The position numbers and the translations under genes are program-made. This document shows positions 42,730 through 51,603 of a stretch of 64,000 nucleotides of DNA, piece by piece. The notes below the pieces were generated by a model, which worked only from the letters and a program-made list of their open reading frames with translations, was not told where the DNA came from and searched no databases. The stretch lies in NCBI RefSeq assembly GCF_000718255.1, contig NZ_JOFJ01000013.1:84190-148189 (forward strand), read 5' to 3'. Within the stretch, counting starts at the first letter, position 1. Each line of letters opens with the position of its first letter. The DNA comes from Spirillospora albida (GTDB lineage: Bacteria; Actinomycetota; Actinomycetes; Streptosporangiales; Streptosporangiaceae).

Positions 42730-43167
42730 TCAGCCGCGGATGGCCATACGGCCCTCGCCGGCCTGGACGGCGACCTTGCGCGGCTTCGCCTTCTCCAGGA
42801 CGGGGATGCGAACGGCCAGGACGCCGTTCTCGTAGGCGGCCTCGATCGCGTCGGCGTCGAGGTACTCCGACAGGTAGACCCGGCGGGTGAACGCGCCCAT
42901 GGTCCGCTCGCGGACGAAGACGCGGTCGTCCTCGCCGAACTCCTCCTCGCGGCGCGCCGTCACCGTGAGGACGCCCCGGTCGACGGTGACCTCGATGGAG
43001 CCGGGGTCGATGCCCGGCAGGTCGAACCGCAGGACGACGTCGTCGGCGCGCCGGATCCCGTCCATGGCCATGCCCGCGCCGCCGCTCTGCCCGGCGACCT
43101 GGCGGAACGCCCGGTCGAACTGACGCTCGAACTCCTGCACGAACGGGTCGATCGTCGTCAGCAGCAT
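42730..43167 (-). CDS. Small heat-shock protein, Hsp20/alpha-crystallin family
   Basis: 145-aa holdase chaperone. The alpha-crystallin domain spans about residues 38-135 (VVLRFDLPGIDPGSIEVTVDRGVLTVTA-type strands, MGAFTRRVYL, AYENGVLAVRIPV), ending in a short tail. The first residues MLLTTIDPFVQEFERQFDRAF are the usual oligomerisation arm. The ATG follows GGAGGTGAAGC; a GTG one codon earlier is possible. First gene of the hsp20-merR operon. Confidence 0.93.
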   Translation of the reverse strand: MLLTTIDPFVQEFERQFDRAFRQVAGQSGGAGMAMDGIRRADDVVLRFDLPGIDPGSIEVTVDRGVLTVTARREEEFGEDDRVFVRERTMGAFTRRVYLSEYLDADAIEAAYENGVLAVRIPVLEKAKPRKVAVQAGEGRMAIRG

Positions 43168-43213
43168 CACGCTTCACCTCCGAAGACCCCCGGGGCCTCC
43201 CGGCACCCGGGAT

Positions 43214-43279
43214 ACTTGAACCCTGCAGAGAGGAAACCTGCAACTCGAAGTGTACGTTATCCGCCTCTCCAGTTGTCAA
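43214..43279 (-). promoter_or_regulatory. hsp20 promoter with inverted-repeat operator
   Basis: On the minus strand TTGACA (43274-43279) and TACACT (43249-43254) form a promoter with a 19-base spacer. The operator-like inverted repeat, ACTTGAACCCTGCAG (43214-43228) against CTGCAACTCGAAGT (43238-43251), overlaps the -10 and start region. It recalls but does not match the HspR box CTTGAGT-N7-ACTCAAG. Repression by the downstream MerR/HspR-like protein is inferred. Confidence 0.6.
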
Positions 43280-43437
43280 GTCCGTCTGGGCAGGTGGCCG
43301 AACCCGAGCACGACCGGCCGGCCCGCGGCGGGCTTGGGTGCGGGATGGGGGGATCTTGGCCGGGGGGTGGCGCTCACGTCGGCCCGGTCGGGAATGAGAG
43401 GACGGCGTCGTCGATCCGTCCCGGAAAGGTTCCCCGG

Positions 43438-44256
43438 ATGCGTGCTGGCCGGTCCCCGTTGCCGATGGTCCTGCTCGCGACCGCGCCGCTGTGGGCGGCC
43501 GCGGACGCGGCGGGCGCCGCCCCCAAGGACGACGGCCTGACACTCGTGGTCCCGCAGTTCGCGGCGATGCTGCCCGGCCAGGAGGGCTGGGTGAGCGCGC
43601 TGTGGACGGCGACGAAGGACGTGTGCAACGTGAGGGCCACCGCGTCGGGGCAGGGCCTGCGCATCGGCTACCCCGCCAACACCGACACGTACTCCTCCTT
43701 CTACATCAGCTCGGGGCTGGCGACCGGGAACACCGACTACACGGCCTTGAACATCGCGGTGCCCGCCACGGCGACGGCCGCGGTCCCGGTCACCCTGAAC
43801 GTCACATACCTGCAGATGCCGCCGGGCCTGATCAAGAAGAGCGACGACCTGAAGACCAAGAGGTTCGACTGCAAGGGGCCCAAGGGCGCGCAGACGGTGA
43901 AGATCGTTCTGCCGGTCACCAAGCCGACCGGGGCGGCGCTGCTGCAGAAGACGACCGCCATCACCGTGCCCCGCGCGAAACCCGCGTGGGTGAAGGTCGT
44001 GTTCGAGGGTGTCCGGGCGGGGGTGTCGTCCTTCCGGGCGACGCTGGACCCGCCCGAGGGCCTGGACGTCGTCTATCCCGGCGAGAAGACCTCGGCGGGG
44101 CTGAACGAGTCCGCGACGCTGGAGGTCGGGCGCAGCGACTACGTCTCGTTCCGCCTCGACGCGTCCGGGCTGGAGCCCGGCACCTACACGGTTCCGGTGA
44201 AGGCCGCCTACACGGGCGGGTCCTACACCGGCGAGCTGTCCGTCATCGTCACCTGA
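43438..44256 (+). CDS. Secreted protein, unknown function
   Basis: 272 aa with a Sec signal peptide (MRAGRSPLPMVLLATAPLWAAADAAGA, cleavage near AGA-AP). The mature part is beta-rich, with two Cys (DVCNVRA and RFDCKGP) that could pair outside the cell, and a C-terminal NEW3/Ig-like stretch (GRSDYVSFRLDASGLEPGTYTVPVKA). No catalytic motif. Similar exported beta proteins accompany cell-surface systems, but the role is unknown. It is followed after 16 bases by a small membrane-anchored protein. Confidence 0.78.
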   Translation: MRAGRSPLPMVLLATAPLWAAADAAGAAPKDDGLTLVVPQFAAMLPGQEGWVSALWTATKDVCNVRATASGQGLRIGYPANTDTYSSFYISSGLATGNTDYTALNIAVPATATAAVPVTLNVTYLQMPPGLIKKSDDLKTKRFDCKGPKGAQTVKIVLPVTKPTGAALLQKTTAITVPRAKPAWVKVVFEGVRAGVSSFRATLDPPEGLDVVYPGEKTSAGLNESATLEVGRSDYVSFRLDASGLEPGTYTVPVKAAYTGGSYTGELSVIVT

Positions 44257-44272
44257 TGCTGGAGGTCGTGCC

Positions 44273-44677
44273 ATGGGCAGGCGCCGCGTCCTGATCCCGG
44301 TCGCCGTGGCCGTCGTAGCGGGCGCGGTGGTGGCCGGGTTCCTGCTGGCGCGCGGCGCCCCGGAGCGGGACGCCGGGGTCGCCGGCTCGACCGGACGACC
44401 GAGCGGGACCGCGGTGCCACCGGTCGACCGGTCCCGGCCCGGGTGGCCGGACGAGCTGTTCGTGAACGTCACCGCCGCGCACCTGTGCCGGATCCAGTCC
44501 ACCGTCTTCCCGGACGCGGCCACGCAGGCGGCCGCGTACGCGGCCGCCCCCCGCTACCCGGCCGAGCTGACCGCCGACCAGGTGGCGGAGCGCGTGCGGC
44601 GGCTCCGCACCGACGCCGCCCTGTCCAAGGCCGTCACCGACCGGCTGTCGGCGACGTGCCGGCCCGGCGGGGCGTGA
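44273..44677 (+). CDS. Small membrane-anchored protein, unknown function
   Basis: 134 aa with an N-terminal signal anchor (VLIPVAVAVVAGAVVAGFLLARG), a Pro/Gly linker and an extracellular domain with two Cys (AHLCRIQS and SATCRPGG) that could form a disulphide. The ATG follows TGGAGGT. Cotranscription with the secreted protein upstream suggests a shared surface role. Confidence 0.75.
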   Translation: MGRRRVLIPVAVAVVAGAVVAGFLLARGAPERDAGVAGSTGRPSGTAVPPVDRSRPGWPDELFVNVTAAHLCRIQSTVFPDAATQAAAYAAAPRYPAELTADQVAERVRRLRTDAALSKAVTDRLSATCRPGGA

Positions 44678-44687
44678 CCGCGGCGGG

Positions 44688-46478
44688 TCACACCGTGTCG
44701 AGCAGGTGCGGGCGCCCGGCCCGGTAGCGCTGGGCGTCGAGCTTCTTGAGGCCGTCCAGTTCCGGGGGCTGATGGAGTTTCGCGATGGGGACGGGATCCG
44801 CGGGCGAGTCCGCCGCGTCCAGCAGGGCGTTGGCGGCGGCGCGGCCCGACTCGTTGGCGCCCTCCATCGTTGCCAGGTCCATGTTGGTGCGGACGTAGTC
44901 GCCCGACAGGAAGAGGTTGGGGATCTTCGTGCGCGCGGACGGCCGGTTCGCCCAGCTCCCGACGGTGTTCACCATGAGGGGCTCGTCGTTGGTGTTGCGC
45001 CCGGCGGCGGCGTTCCACTGGATCGCGGGGTCGAGGAACCACGAGTGCAGGATGTCGTCGGGGAGGACGGAGCGTCCGGTGTCCTCCATGTGGTCCTTCA
45101 TCTGCGCCCAGCACTCCTTGGCGATCTGCGCGCGGGTGCATTCCTTGGCCGGTCTGCCGTACAGGATCCCGGGGGTGTCCCAGTCGGAGACGTCCAGGGA
45201 CAGGCAGTCGGCGACCGCGCCGTCGCCGTAGTCGCGCGGGAAGCTGCGCTTCCAGAGCCGGCTCTGCAGGACGGCCGTGATCTGCCACGGCGAGTCCATG
45301 AAGTTGACCTCCTGGTCGAGGCCGCGCGGGCTCCGGCGCAGGAAGAACTGGAGGCCGTTCATCCATTCCGTGTGAAGGCTCCGCATGCGCTCCAGGCCCG
45401 GGTCCAGCGCGAGGACGTCACGGGACAGCAGCTTCCGCGCCCGCTCCACCGGCATCGCGGAGACGAACCAGTCCGCCTCGGCCCGCGTGCGGCGCCCCTT
45501 CGCGTCCACGAGCCGGATCGCCTTCACCCGGCCGCCACCGACCTCCAGGGCCTCGACGGCCTGCCCCACGGCGAACCGGACGCCCCGATCCCGCAGGTAC
45601 CGCACCCACGGGTCGATCCACGCCTCGTTCGTCGGCGCGTTCAGCATGCGGGCGAGGCCGCCGTCGGTGCCGAGCCCGAGGCCCGACAGCAGGAACGCCT
45701 GCCCCATCGCTCCGACCGTCCGGGTGCTGGCGACCTGCTCCTTGACGGCCACCAGCCCGCGGGTGAGGAACCGGGCCACGATCGCCTTGTAGTCCCTGGA
45801 CTTCCCCTCCGCGCGGACGTACTCCCACCAGGGCAGATGCTCCCACTGCCCGAAGCGCCGCTCGTCACTGCTGGTCACGTAGACGATGAAGCGGTTGACG
45901 AACAGGGCCAGCTCGGCCGGCGGCAGCGCGGCGGCCTGCTCGACCGCGCCCGTCAGCGTCTCCTTCAGGACGTCCAGGCTCAGGCTGCCGCCGCCGGGAG
46001 CGGTGATCTGCGGGACGATGATGTCCGACCGGCCGCCGTTGCGGGAGATCCGCGTGGACGTCAGGTCGAGCATGTTGTCGTGGACGCCGTTGGCGTTGCC
46101 GGGGAACGGGATGCGGCGCATCGTGTCCGGCACGTTGCGGTAGAAGCCGGGGAAGAAGCGGAATCCGTGCTCCCCCGGCAGGTCCCGGCGCCCGCCCTCG
46201 CCGGTCCCCGCGACGGGGATGCTCCGCGCCTTCCCGCCGAGCGCGTTGCGTTCGTAGACCGTGACGTCGAACCCCCGCTCGGCCAGTTCGTGGGCGGCCG
46301 CGAGGCCCGCCATCCCGCCGCCGAGCACGGCGACCCGCGCGCCGCGCCGCGCCGCGCGGGCCGCGGTCGCGGGCAGCAGGGCGACCGCACCCGTGGCGGC
46401 CGTCCCGTACAGGACGCGGCGCCGGGAGATCCGTCCCGTGTTCGTTCGTTGTTCGTCCGACCTGGTCATGGGGGTCAC
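44688..46478 (-). CDS. Tat-exported FAD-dependent oxidoreductase (phytoene desaturase/amine oxidase-like)
   Basis: 596 aa. A Tat signal (ISRRRVLYGTAATGAVALLPATAARA) precedes a Rossmann FAD motif VAVLGGGMAGLAAAHELAERG and the family's ERNALGGKARS block. Later segments (EHGFRFFPGFYRNVPDTMRRIP, WFVSAMPVERARKLL, and the C-terminal NLFLSGDYVRTNMDLATMEGANESGRAAANAL) match carotenoid/hydroxysqualene-type desaturases and dehydroxylases. Export folded with its FAD is unusual for this group. GTG start; ATG 46469 is an alternative. Next to an exported AttH/CrtC-like protein. Confidence 0.88.
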   Translation of the reverse strand: MTPMTRSDEQRTNTGRISRRRVLYGTAATGAVALLPATAARAARRGARVAVLGGGMAGLAAAHELAERGFDVTVYERNALGGKARSIPVAGTGEGGRRDLPGEHGFRFFPGFYRNVPDTMRRIPFPGNANGVHDNMLDLTSTRISRNGGRSDIIVPQITAPGGGSLSLDVLKETLTGAVEQAAALPPAELALFVNRFIVYVTSSDERRFGQWEHLPWWEYVRAEGKSRDYKAIVARFLTRGLVAVKEQVASTRTVGAMGQAFLLSGLGLGTDGGLARMLNAPTNEAWIDPWVRYLRDRGVRFAVGQAVEALEVGGGRVKAIRLVDAKGRRTRAEADWFVSAMPVERARKLLSRDVLALDPGLERMRSLHTEWMNGLQFFLRRSPRGLDQEVNFMDSPWQITAVLQSRLWKRSFPRDYGDGAVADCLSLDVSDWDTPGILYGRPAKECTRAQIAKECWAQMKDHMEDTGRSVLPDDILHSWFLDPAIQWNAAAGRNTNDEPLMVNTVGSWANRPSARTKIPNLFLSGDYVRTNMDLATMEGANESGRAAANALLDAADSPADPVPIAKLHQPPELDGLKKLDAQRYRAGRPHLLDTV

Positions 46479-46506
46479 CGTCCTCGGGGAGAGAGCGAAG
46501 GAGGGG

Positions 46507-47577
46507 TCAGGACCGCGGCAGCCGCGCCGACAGCACCCGGATGTGCTCGATGAGCCCGATCGACCCGGGGACCGTCCGGCCCAGCGACTCGGGCAGGGCG
46601 AGCAGCCCGACGTCGAGGATGAACGGGTCGACGACGTGGAAGCCGCGGTCGAGGCCCGGCCGCTTGCCCACCAGCCCCTTCGGCGTCGCGAGCAGCGACG
46701 ACGGGCACGTCAGCCGCGTCGTCTCCGGGTAGGAGAACAGGCCGGACGTCCGCCAGTCCGAGAGCTTGATCGTGCTCATGCAGCCGTAGGTCTCCTTCGA
46801 CGTGACCCTTCCGACCACGCCCTGCCACGTCCCGTCGCCCTTCACCACGCCGCCGAGCAGCGTGGCCGACCCGTCCGGTTCGTGCGAGACGCCCCACTCC
46901 CAGCCCGAGTAGCGCTGGTCGAGGACGTTGAAGTCGCCCCAGTTGTGGTCGTGGTAGCCGCGCCACCCGTTCACGCTGATCTTCTTGGACTCCCCGGGCG
47001 GCCGCAGCCAGCCGCGGACCCGGCTCGTCGCGACCGGCGACGTCCAGTACATGGTCTGGCCGCCGTCGTAGCGGATCGGCCCGCCGGTGACGCCCGGCAG
47101 CGCGCGGTCGAACCAGATGTCGCCCTTGGCGAACGTCCCGGTCCAGCGCAGGTGGTAGGCGCGCCGCTTCTTGTCGTAGACGAGGCTGCCCGCGCTGCTC
47201 TTGACGACGGGCCCGTCGGTCGCCGTCACCTTCAGGGTCGGTTCCGGCAGGACGAGCTTCTGCCCCTTCTCCGGGTACCAGAAGATCACCGCGGTGGGCA
47301 CGGGCGCGGTGAACAGCATCGCGATGAACGTGCGCCGCGTCGCGGGATCCATCACGTGCGCGTACCACCACTCGGTGGCCGATCCCGGATGCGGTCCGTC
47401 GTCGGAGGGCTCGGCGAGCTTGCCTGGCACCTGTGTGAGGTCCGAGCGTGCGATGTCGGTGCGGGGGATCCACGATCCCGGGTCCGGCTCCGCGTCCGCG
47501 GTCGCGGTGACCGGGACGAGCGCCGTGACGGTGAGCATGAGCAGGGCGAGAGTGCGGGCGGATCGGCGACGTACCAC
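46507..47577 (-). CDS. Secreted AttH/CrtC-like lipocalin-fold protein
   Basis: 356 aa with a Sec signal peptide (RTLALLMLTVTALVPVTATADA). The mature protein has the EWWYAHVMDPATRRTF motif and the HDHNWGDFN motif of the AttH/CrtC (carotenoid 1,2-hydratase) family, a double lipocalin-like barrel that binds isoprenoid or other hydrophobic ligands. GTG start behind GGAGG. It lies 28 bases upstream of the Tat-exported FAD enzyme on the same strand, so they form an operon. Divergent TetR gene at 47718. Confidence 0.85.
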   Translation of the reverse strand: MVRRRSARTLALLMLTVTALVPVTATADAEPDPGSWIPRTDIARSDLTQVPGKLAEPSDDGPHPGSATEWWYAHVMDPATRRTFIAMLFTAPVPTAVIFWYPEKGQKLVLPEPTLKVTATDGPVVKSSAGSLVYDKKRRAYHLRWTGTFAKGDIWFDRALPGVTGGPIRYDGGQTMYWTSPVATSRVRGWLRPPGESKKISVNGWRGYHDHNWGDFNVLDQRYSGWEWGVSHEPDGSATLLGGVVKGDGTWQGVVGRVTSKETYGCMSTIKLSDWRTSGLFSYPETTRLTCPSSLLATPKGLVGKRPGLDRGFHVVDPFILDVGLLALPESLGRTVPGSIGLIEHIRVLSARLPRS

Positions 47578-47671
47578 GTTGAGCCTCCTCGGCTGAGCCC
47601 CGTGATAACCGGCGGCTTCTGATGAGCCGTGGACCGAGTGTGATTCGGTTCACGCTCGCCGTCAAGCACAA

Positions 47672-47711
47672 TGTCGACACACTGTCCGATCGCGGCCGCG
47701 GCGGGTACGCT
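47672..47711. promoter_or_regulatory. TetR/AttH divergent promoter with palindromes
   Basis: TGTCGACA (47672-47679) and overlapping GACA-CAC-TGTC (47676-47686) are palindromes in the 140-base divergent gap. TACGCT (47706-47711), six bases before the TetR ATG, is a leaderless -10. The palindromes sit about where a -35 would be, so the TetR protein may bind there. Confidence 0.5.
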
Positions 47712-47717
47712 GCCGCC

Positions 47718-48359
47718 ATGGCGTCCACCACTCAGCCGCGCAGCCGGACCAGGGAGCGACGCGAGGACGTCCGGCGGCGCGTGCTGCGGACGACCGCGGA
47801 GATGATGGCCGACGGAACGCCCTACACCGAGCTTCCCGTCCAGCGCATCGCCGAGCGCGCCGACGTGGCCCGCTCCACCTTCTACCTGCACTTTCCCGAC
47901 AAGAGCCGGCTGCTCATCGCCCTCGCCGACGAGGCCGTCGAGGCCCTGTTCTCCGAGGCCGTCATCTGGTGGCGCGCCGACCACGCCGACGGCGTGGACG
48001 GCGTCGCCCACGCGATGCGCCAGATGATCGCCGCCTACCGCCGCCACCGCCGCGTCCTGCACGCCCTCGGCGAGGTCGCGGGCTACGACCCGGACGTCGC
48101 CGCCTTCTGGCGCGACCGCATGCGGGGTTTCACCGACGAGGTCCAGACCCGCCTGGAGGCCGAGCTCCGCGCCGGCACCGTCGACCCCGCCCTCGACCCG
48201 AGGACCACCGCCCAGGTCCTGATCTGGATGGTCGAACGCACCATCTCAGCCCACTGCCACCACGACGAGGGCCCGGGAGACGACCGCACCGCCCGAACCC
48301 TGGCCCGAGCGATCTGGCTGACGGTCTACGCCACCCCACCCCCGCCGCCCAGCCCATAG
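47718..48359 (+). CDS. TetR family regulator
   Basis: 213-aa TetR regulator. The HTH (about residues 20-65) includes LPVQRIAERADVARSTFYLHFPDKSRLL. The C-terminal ligand domain ends in a Pro-rich tail. It is divergent from the exported AttH/FAD operon and likely controls it. Leaderless start with no ribosome site. Confidence 0.9.
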   Translation: MASTTQPRSRTRERREDVRRRVLRTTAEMMADGTPYTELPVQRIAERADVARSTFYLHFPDKSRLLIALADEAVEALFSEAVIWWRADHADGVDGVAHAMRQMIAAYRRHRRVLHALGEVAGYDPDVAAFWRDRMRGFTDEVQTRLEAELRAGTVDPALDPRTTAQVLIWMVERTISAHCHHDEGPGDDRTARTLARAIWLTVYATPPPPPSP

Positions 48360-48550
48360 CCGACCTTGCGCCCCGCACGGATCGCAAAGCAAAAGGCGGC
48401 ATCATGCGGGAGGAGTTCGCACAGGCGTCCTGCCGGCCATGTCCATGCTCTTCTTCGGCGACGATCTGAGCGCCGCCTCCTGGGAGAGCACTGCGGCATG
48501 ATGGGCATTCGTCCCGCTCCCGATTCACCGCGACAACCAGAAGGACACAT

Positions 48551-49006
48551 ATGCAGGCCCCGAGAACCCTCGAACAGCGCATCAAGGACACGCAGGGTCG
48601 CCTGGAGACCGACACCGACCTCTGGGTGGCCACAGCCGACCCCGAGACCGGCGCCCCCTACCTCGTCCCGCTGTCCTTCCTCTGGGACGGCGAAACCCTC
48701 CTCATCTCCACGCCCGCCTCCAGCCGCACGGCCCGCGGCCTGTGCGCGACCGGCCAGGTCCGCCTGGGCCTGGGCCTCACCCGCGACGTCGTCATGATCG
48801 ACGCGACCGCCACCCCGCTCCTCGCCGCCGACCTCCCTCGCGACCTCGGCGACGCCTTCGCGTCCCGGACCGGCTTCGACCCGCGCGACCTCACCACCCC
48901 CTACCTCTACTTCCACCTCAAGCCGCACCGCGTCCAGGCATGGCGCGAGGAGAACGAACTCCAGGGCCGCACCCTCATGCGCGACGGCGCCTGGCTCCAT
49001 TCCTGA
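48551..49006 (+). CDS. Pyridoxamine 5'-phosphate oxidase-fold (F420/flavin) protein
   Basis: 151-aa split-barrel protein (LWVATADPETGAPYLVPLSFLWDGETLLISTPASSRTARGL-type start, VRLGLGLTRDVVMIDATA, C-terminal YFHLKPHRVQAW). In actinobacteria such proteins often bind F420 or flavin and act on small substrates. It starts with ATG after AGAAGGAC. The 191 bases upstream hold no convincing gene. Substrate unknown. Confidence 0.82.
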   Translation: MQAPRTLEQRIKDTQGRLETDTDLWVATADPETGAPYLVPLSFLWDGETLLISTPASSRTARGLCATGQVRLGLGLTRDVVMIDATATPLLAADLPRDLGDAFASRTGFDPRDLTTPYLYFHLKPHRVQAWREENELQGRTLMRDGAWLHS

Positions 49007-49079
49007 CGGCCACCAGCGGCACGGCCGGAGCCGATCCGCGGGCTGTCTCAACGGCTCCCCGGCTGACAGACTTTTGATC

Positions 49080-49619
49080 ATGGCGAACAGCGGACTATGG
49101 GTCGGCGTTCTCACCGCGCTGACGGCCCTTGGGGCCGGCTACCTCACGTCGCGGGCGACCCTGCGCGCGGCGCTGACCCAAGCCCGGACGACCACACGGG
49201 CGCAGGCCCTTCGCGACCAGCACGAGCGGCGCCGAACCTCCTATCGCGAGCTGATGACCCGCGTGCACGCGTTCAGCGAGGTCACGTGGCAGATCGATGA
49301 CGTCGACGCGGCGCCCGACCCCGCGAGCAGGGAACGGCTGCTGGCTCAGATGTACGAGCGCATCGGCCCGGCCATCGGGGACATGAACCGGGCGATGCAC
49401 GAGGTCCGGCTCGACGGTCCCGCCGAGGTCTCGGCCGCGGCGGATCGCACGCGGAACAAGGCACGGCACGTGCAGACGCGGCTCAAGGCGCTCATGGGTG
49501 ACGACGGCCCACCCGCGCGGGAGGCCTACGACGCCGCCTACCAGGATTTCCGGGAGGCCTACATCGCGTTCATCGGCCTGGCGCGAGAGGCACTGGAAGT
49601 CAACGACGACGGCCGGTAG
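49080..49619 (+). CDS. Membrane-anchored coiled-coil hypothetical protein
   Basis: 179 aa. One N-terminal membrane helix (LWVGVLTALTALGAGYLTSRATL) is followed by a long helical cytoplasmic region with RAQALRDQHERRRTSYRELM, a pattern common in small actinomycete membrane proteins. No catalytic motif recognised; no clear ribosome site. Confidence 0.7.
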   Translation: MANSGLWVGVLTALTALGAGYLTSRATLRAALTQARTTTRAQALRDQHERRRTSYRELMTRVHAFSEVTWQIDDVDAAPDPASRERLLAQMYERIGPAIGDMNRAMHEVRLDGPAEVSAAADRTRNKARHVQTRLKALMGDDGPPAREAYDAAYQDFREAYIAFIGLAREALEVNDDGR

Positions 49620-49997
49620 CCCTTCGTCGTCAAGGTGCGGGGCGCGGAGGCGCTGGGTGAACGCTTGAAGAAGGTCTGACGGCTCCGATGAGTCCTCCGC
49701 CTGCCGATGGTCCGTATCGGCGGCCCGAACGGGGCGGGGGGTCACGGCAGAGGTGAGGGCCCGGTGTCGCGTGCGTCACACCCGGTTGACCTCAAGCCCG
49801 GTCGAGGCCGCACGATGAACCCCCGGGACCAGGAGGGATCCGGCGAAACTGTCGGACCCCGGTGGAATACTCCCGGACCTCGGCGAGTTTAATCGTTCGC
49901 GAAAGTGTCAGTCACTGCACTAATTTGCGGCGTACCCCCGTGACCGTTGCCCTGGTTCTCGCATGTCCGTGCGGACCCCCCGACGATTGGAAGACAG
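49620..49997. other. Gap without convincing gene; MFS promoter region
   Basis: About 380 bases. The first 240 hold no ORF with plausible protein character. Around 49890-49925 the sequence is AT-richer and contains AGTG-N5-CACT (49904-49916), a possible operator for the MFS gene. Nothing else assigned. Confidence 0.4.
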
Positions 49998-51533
49998 TTG
50001 ACCGCACCCGCGTCCCCACAGACGACGGACGGCCCACCGAAGGATGCCGGACCGGCGGGCGGAGGCCTCGATCGCGGCGTGCTCGCGGTCGCGATGGTCG
50101 TCGTGCTCGGCGCGATCATGTCCATCCTGGACGTGACCGTCGTGAACGTCGCCCTCAACGACCTCACCAAGGAGTTCAACACCCCGCTCGCGACGATCCA
50201 GTGGGTGGCCACCGGCTACACGCTGGCGCTGGCGACGGTGATCCCGATCACCGGGTGGGCGTCCGCCCGGTTCGGCACCAAGCGCCTCTACATCATCTCG
50301 ATCGCGCTGTTCGTGGCCGGCTCGATGCTGGCGGGCGCGGCCTGGTCGGCCGAGTCGCTGATCGCGTTCCGGGTCCTGCAGGGCCTCGGCGGCGGCATGA
50401 TCATGCCGGCCGGCATGACGATCCTGACCCAGGCGGCCGGTCCCGCGCGGGTCGGCCAGGTGATGAGCGTCGTCGGCATCCCGATGCTGCTCGGCCCGAT
50501 CCTCGGCCCGATCCTCGGCGGCTGGCTCGTCGACGACGTCGACTGGCGCTGGATCTTCTTCATCAACCTGCCGATCGGCATCGTCGCGCTGATCATGGCG
50601 GTCAAGATCCTCAAGCCGGACACCCCGAAGCCGGCGGAGAAGCTGGACATCCTCGGGCTGCTCCTGCTCTCTCCCGGTCTCGCCTCGCTGATCTACGGCC
50701 TCGCGAAGGGCGCCGAGCTCAGGGACTTCACCGAGCTCGAGGCCCTGATCCCGACGGTCGCCGGTGCGGTGCTCACGCTCGGGTTCGTGGCCCGCGCGCT
50801 GAAGGCGGAGAACCCGCTGATCGACCTGCGGCTGCTGAAGCGCCGTTCGGTGGCCGCCGCGTCCGGCACGATGGTGCTGTTCATGGCGGCGTTCATGGGC
50901 GCGATGCTGCTGCTTCCGCTCTACTACCAGCAGGTCCGCCTGGAGACCGCGCTGGCCTCCGGCCTGCTGCTGGCCCCGCAGGGCCTCGGCGCGATGGTCA
51001 CGATGCCGATCGGCGGGAAGCTGACCGACCGGATCGGGCCCGGACGGGTCGTCCTGGTCGGCCTGTCCATCGTGGTCCTGTCGTTCGCCGGCTTCGCCGC
51101 GCTCCTGGAGTCCGACACCTCGTACTGGGCGCTCGGCGGCGCCCTGTTCGTGATGGGTCTCGGCATGGGCATGACGATGATGCCGACGATGGCCGCCGCG
51201 ATCCAGACCCTCGTCCACGACGAGGTGCCGCGGGCCAGCACGATGCTGAACATCATCCAGCAGGTGTCGGCGTCCATCGGCACCGCGATGATCTCGGTGC
51301 TGCTGGCGAACCAGCTCACCGAGAAGCTCAAGCCCGCCGCGAACGGCGGTGCCCTCGGGGGCGACGCCACGCAGAGCGTCAAGGAGAAGGTGCTCGCCCT
51401 GATGGCGGACGCGTTCCAGCACACGTACTGGTACGCGGCGGCGCTGCTGTTGCTGGCGTTCCTGCCGGCGCTGCTCCTGCCCCGCAAGAAGCCGGAGACG
51501 CCGGCGCTCGACGCTCCCATGCCGATGCACTGA
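49998..51533 (+). CDS. MFS drug exporter, DHA2/EmrB-QacA family
   Basis: 511 aa from a TTG with GGAAG upstream; an earlier TTG at 49947 has no ribosome site. About 14 membrane helices. Motifs are the DHA2 motif D1 region LDVTVVNVALNDL, the A-motif-like ASARFGTKRLY, FRVLQGLGGGMIMP and the antiporter C-motif GPILGPILGGWLV. It exports a toxic compound by proton antiport. A stand-alone gene ending in a strong hairpin; no adjacent TetR regulator. Confidence 0.92.
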   Translation: MTAPASPQTTDGPPKDAGPAGGGLDRGVLAVAMVVVLGAIMSILDVTVVNVALNDLTKEFNTPLATIQWVATGYTLALATVIPITGWASARFGTKRLYIISIALFVAGSMLAGAAWSAESLIAFRVLQGLGGGMIMPAGMTILTQAAGPARVGQVMSVVGIPMLLGPILGPILGGWLVDDVDWRWIFFINLPIGIVALIMAVKILKPDTPKPAEKLDILGLLLLSPGLASLIYGLAKGAELRDFTELEALIPTVAGAVLTLGFVARALKAENPLIDLRLLKRRSVAAASGTMVLFMAAFMGAMLLLPLYYQQVRLETALASGLLLAPQGLGAMVTMPIGGKLTDRIGPGRVVLVGLSIVVLSFAGFAALLESDTSYWALGGALFVMGLGMGMTMMPTMAAAIQTLVHDEVPRASTMLNIIQQVSASIGTAMISVLLANQLTEKLKPAANGGALGGDATQSVKEKVLALMADAFQHTYWYAAALLLLAFLPALLLPRKKPETPALDAPMPMH

Positions 51534-51550
51534 GGGCGCCGGAGAGCGAA

Positions 51551-51595
51551 GACGCCCCGGCCCGGAACCCCGAGAGGGATCCGGGCCGGGGCGTC
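51551..51595. terminator. Bidirectional terminator between MFS and acyl-CoA synthetase
   Basis: Perfect 16-pair stem: GACGCCCCGGCCCGGA (51551-51566) with TCCGGGCCGGGGCGTC (51580-51595), 13-base loop, between convergent gene ends. Confidence 0.85.
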
Positions 51596-51603
51596 GGCGT
51601 TTC

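Noticed and set aside
48366..48797. Arg-rich open frame between the TetR and PPOX-type genes
   Set aside because: Overlaps most of the PPOX gene in another frame and its residues look like shadow translation.
49707..49892. 61-aa open frame in the gap before the MFS gene
   Set aside because: No ribosome site, Gly/Arg/Pro composition, no family features.
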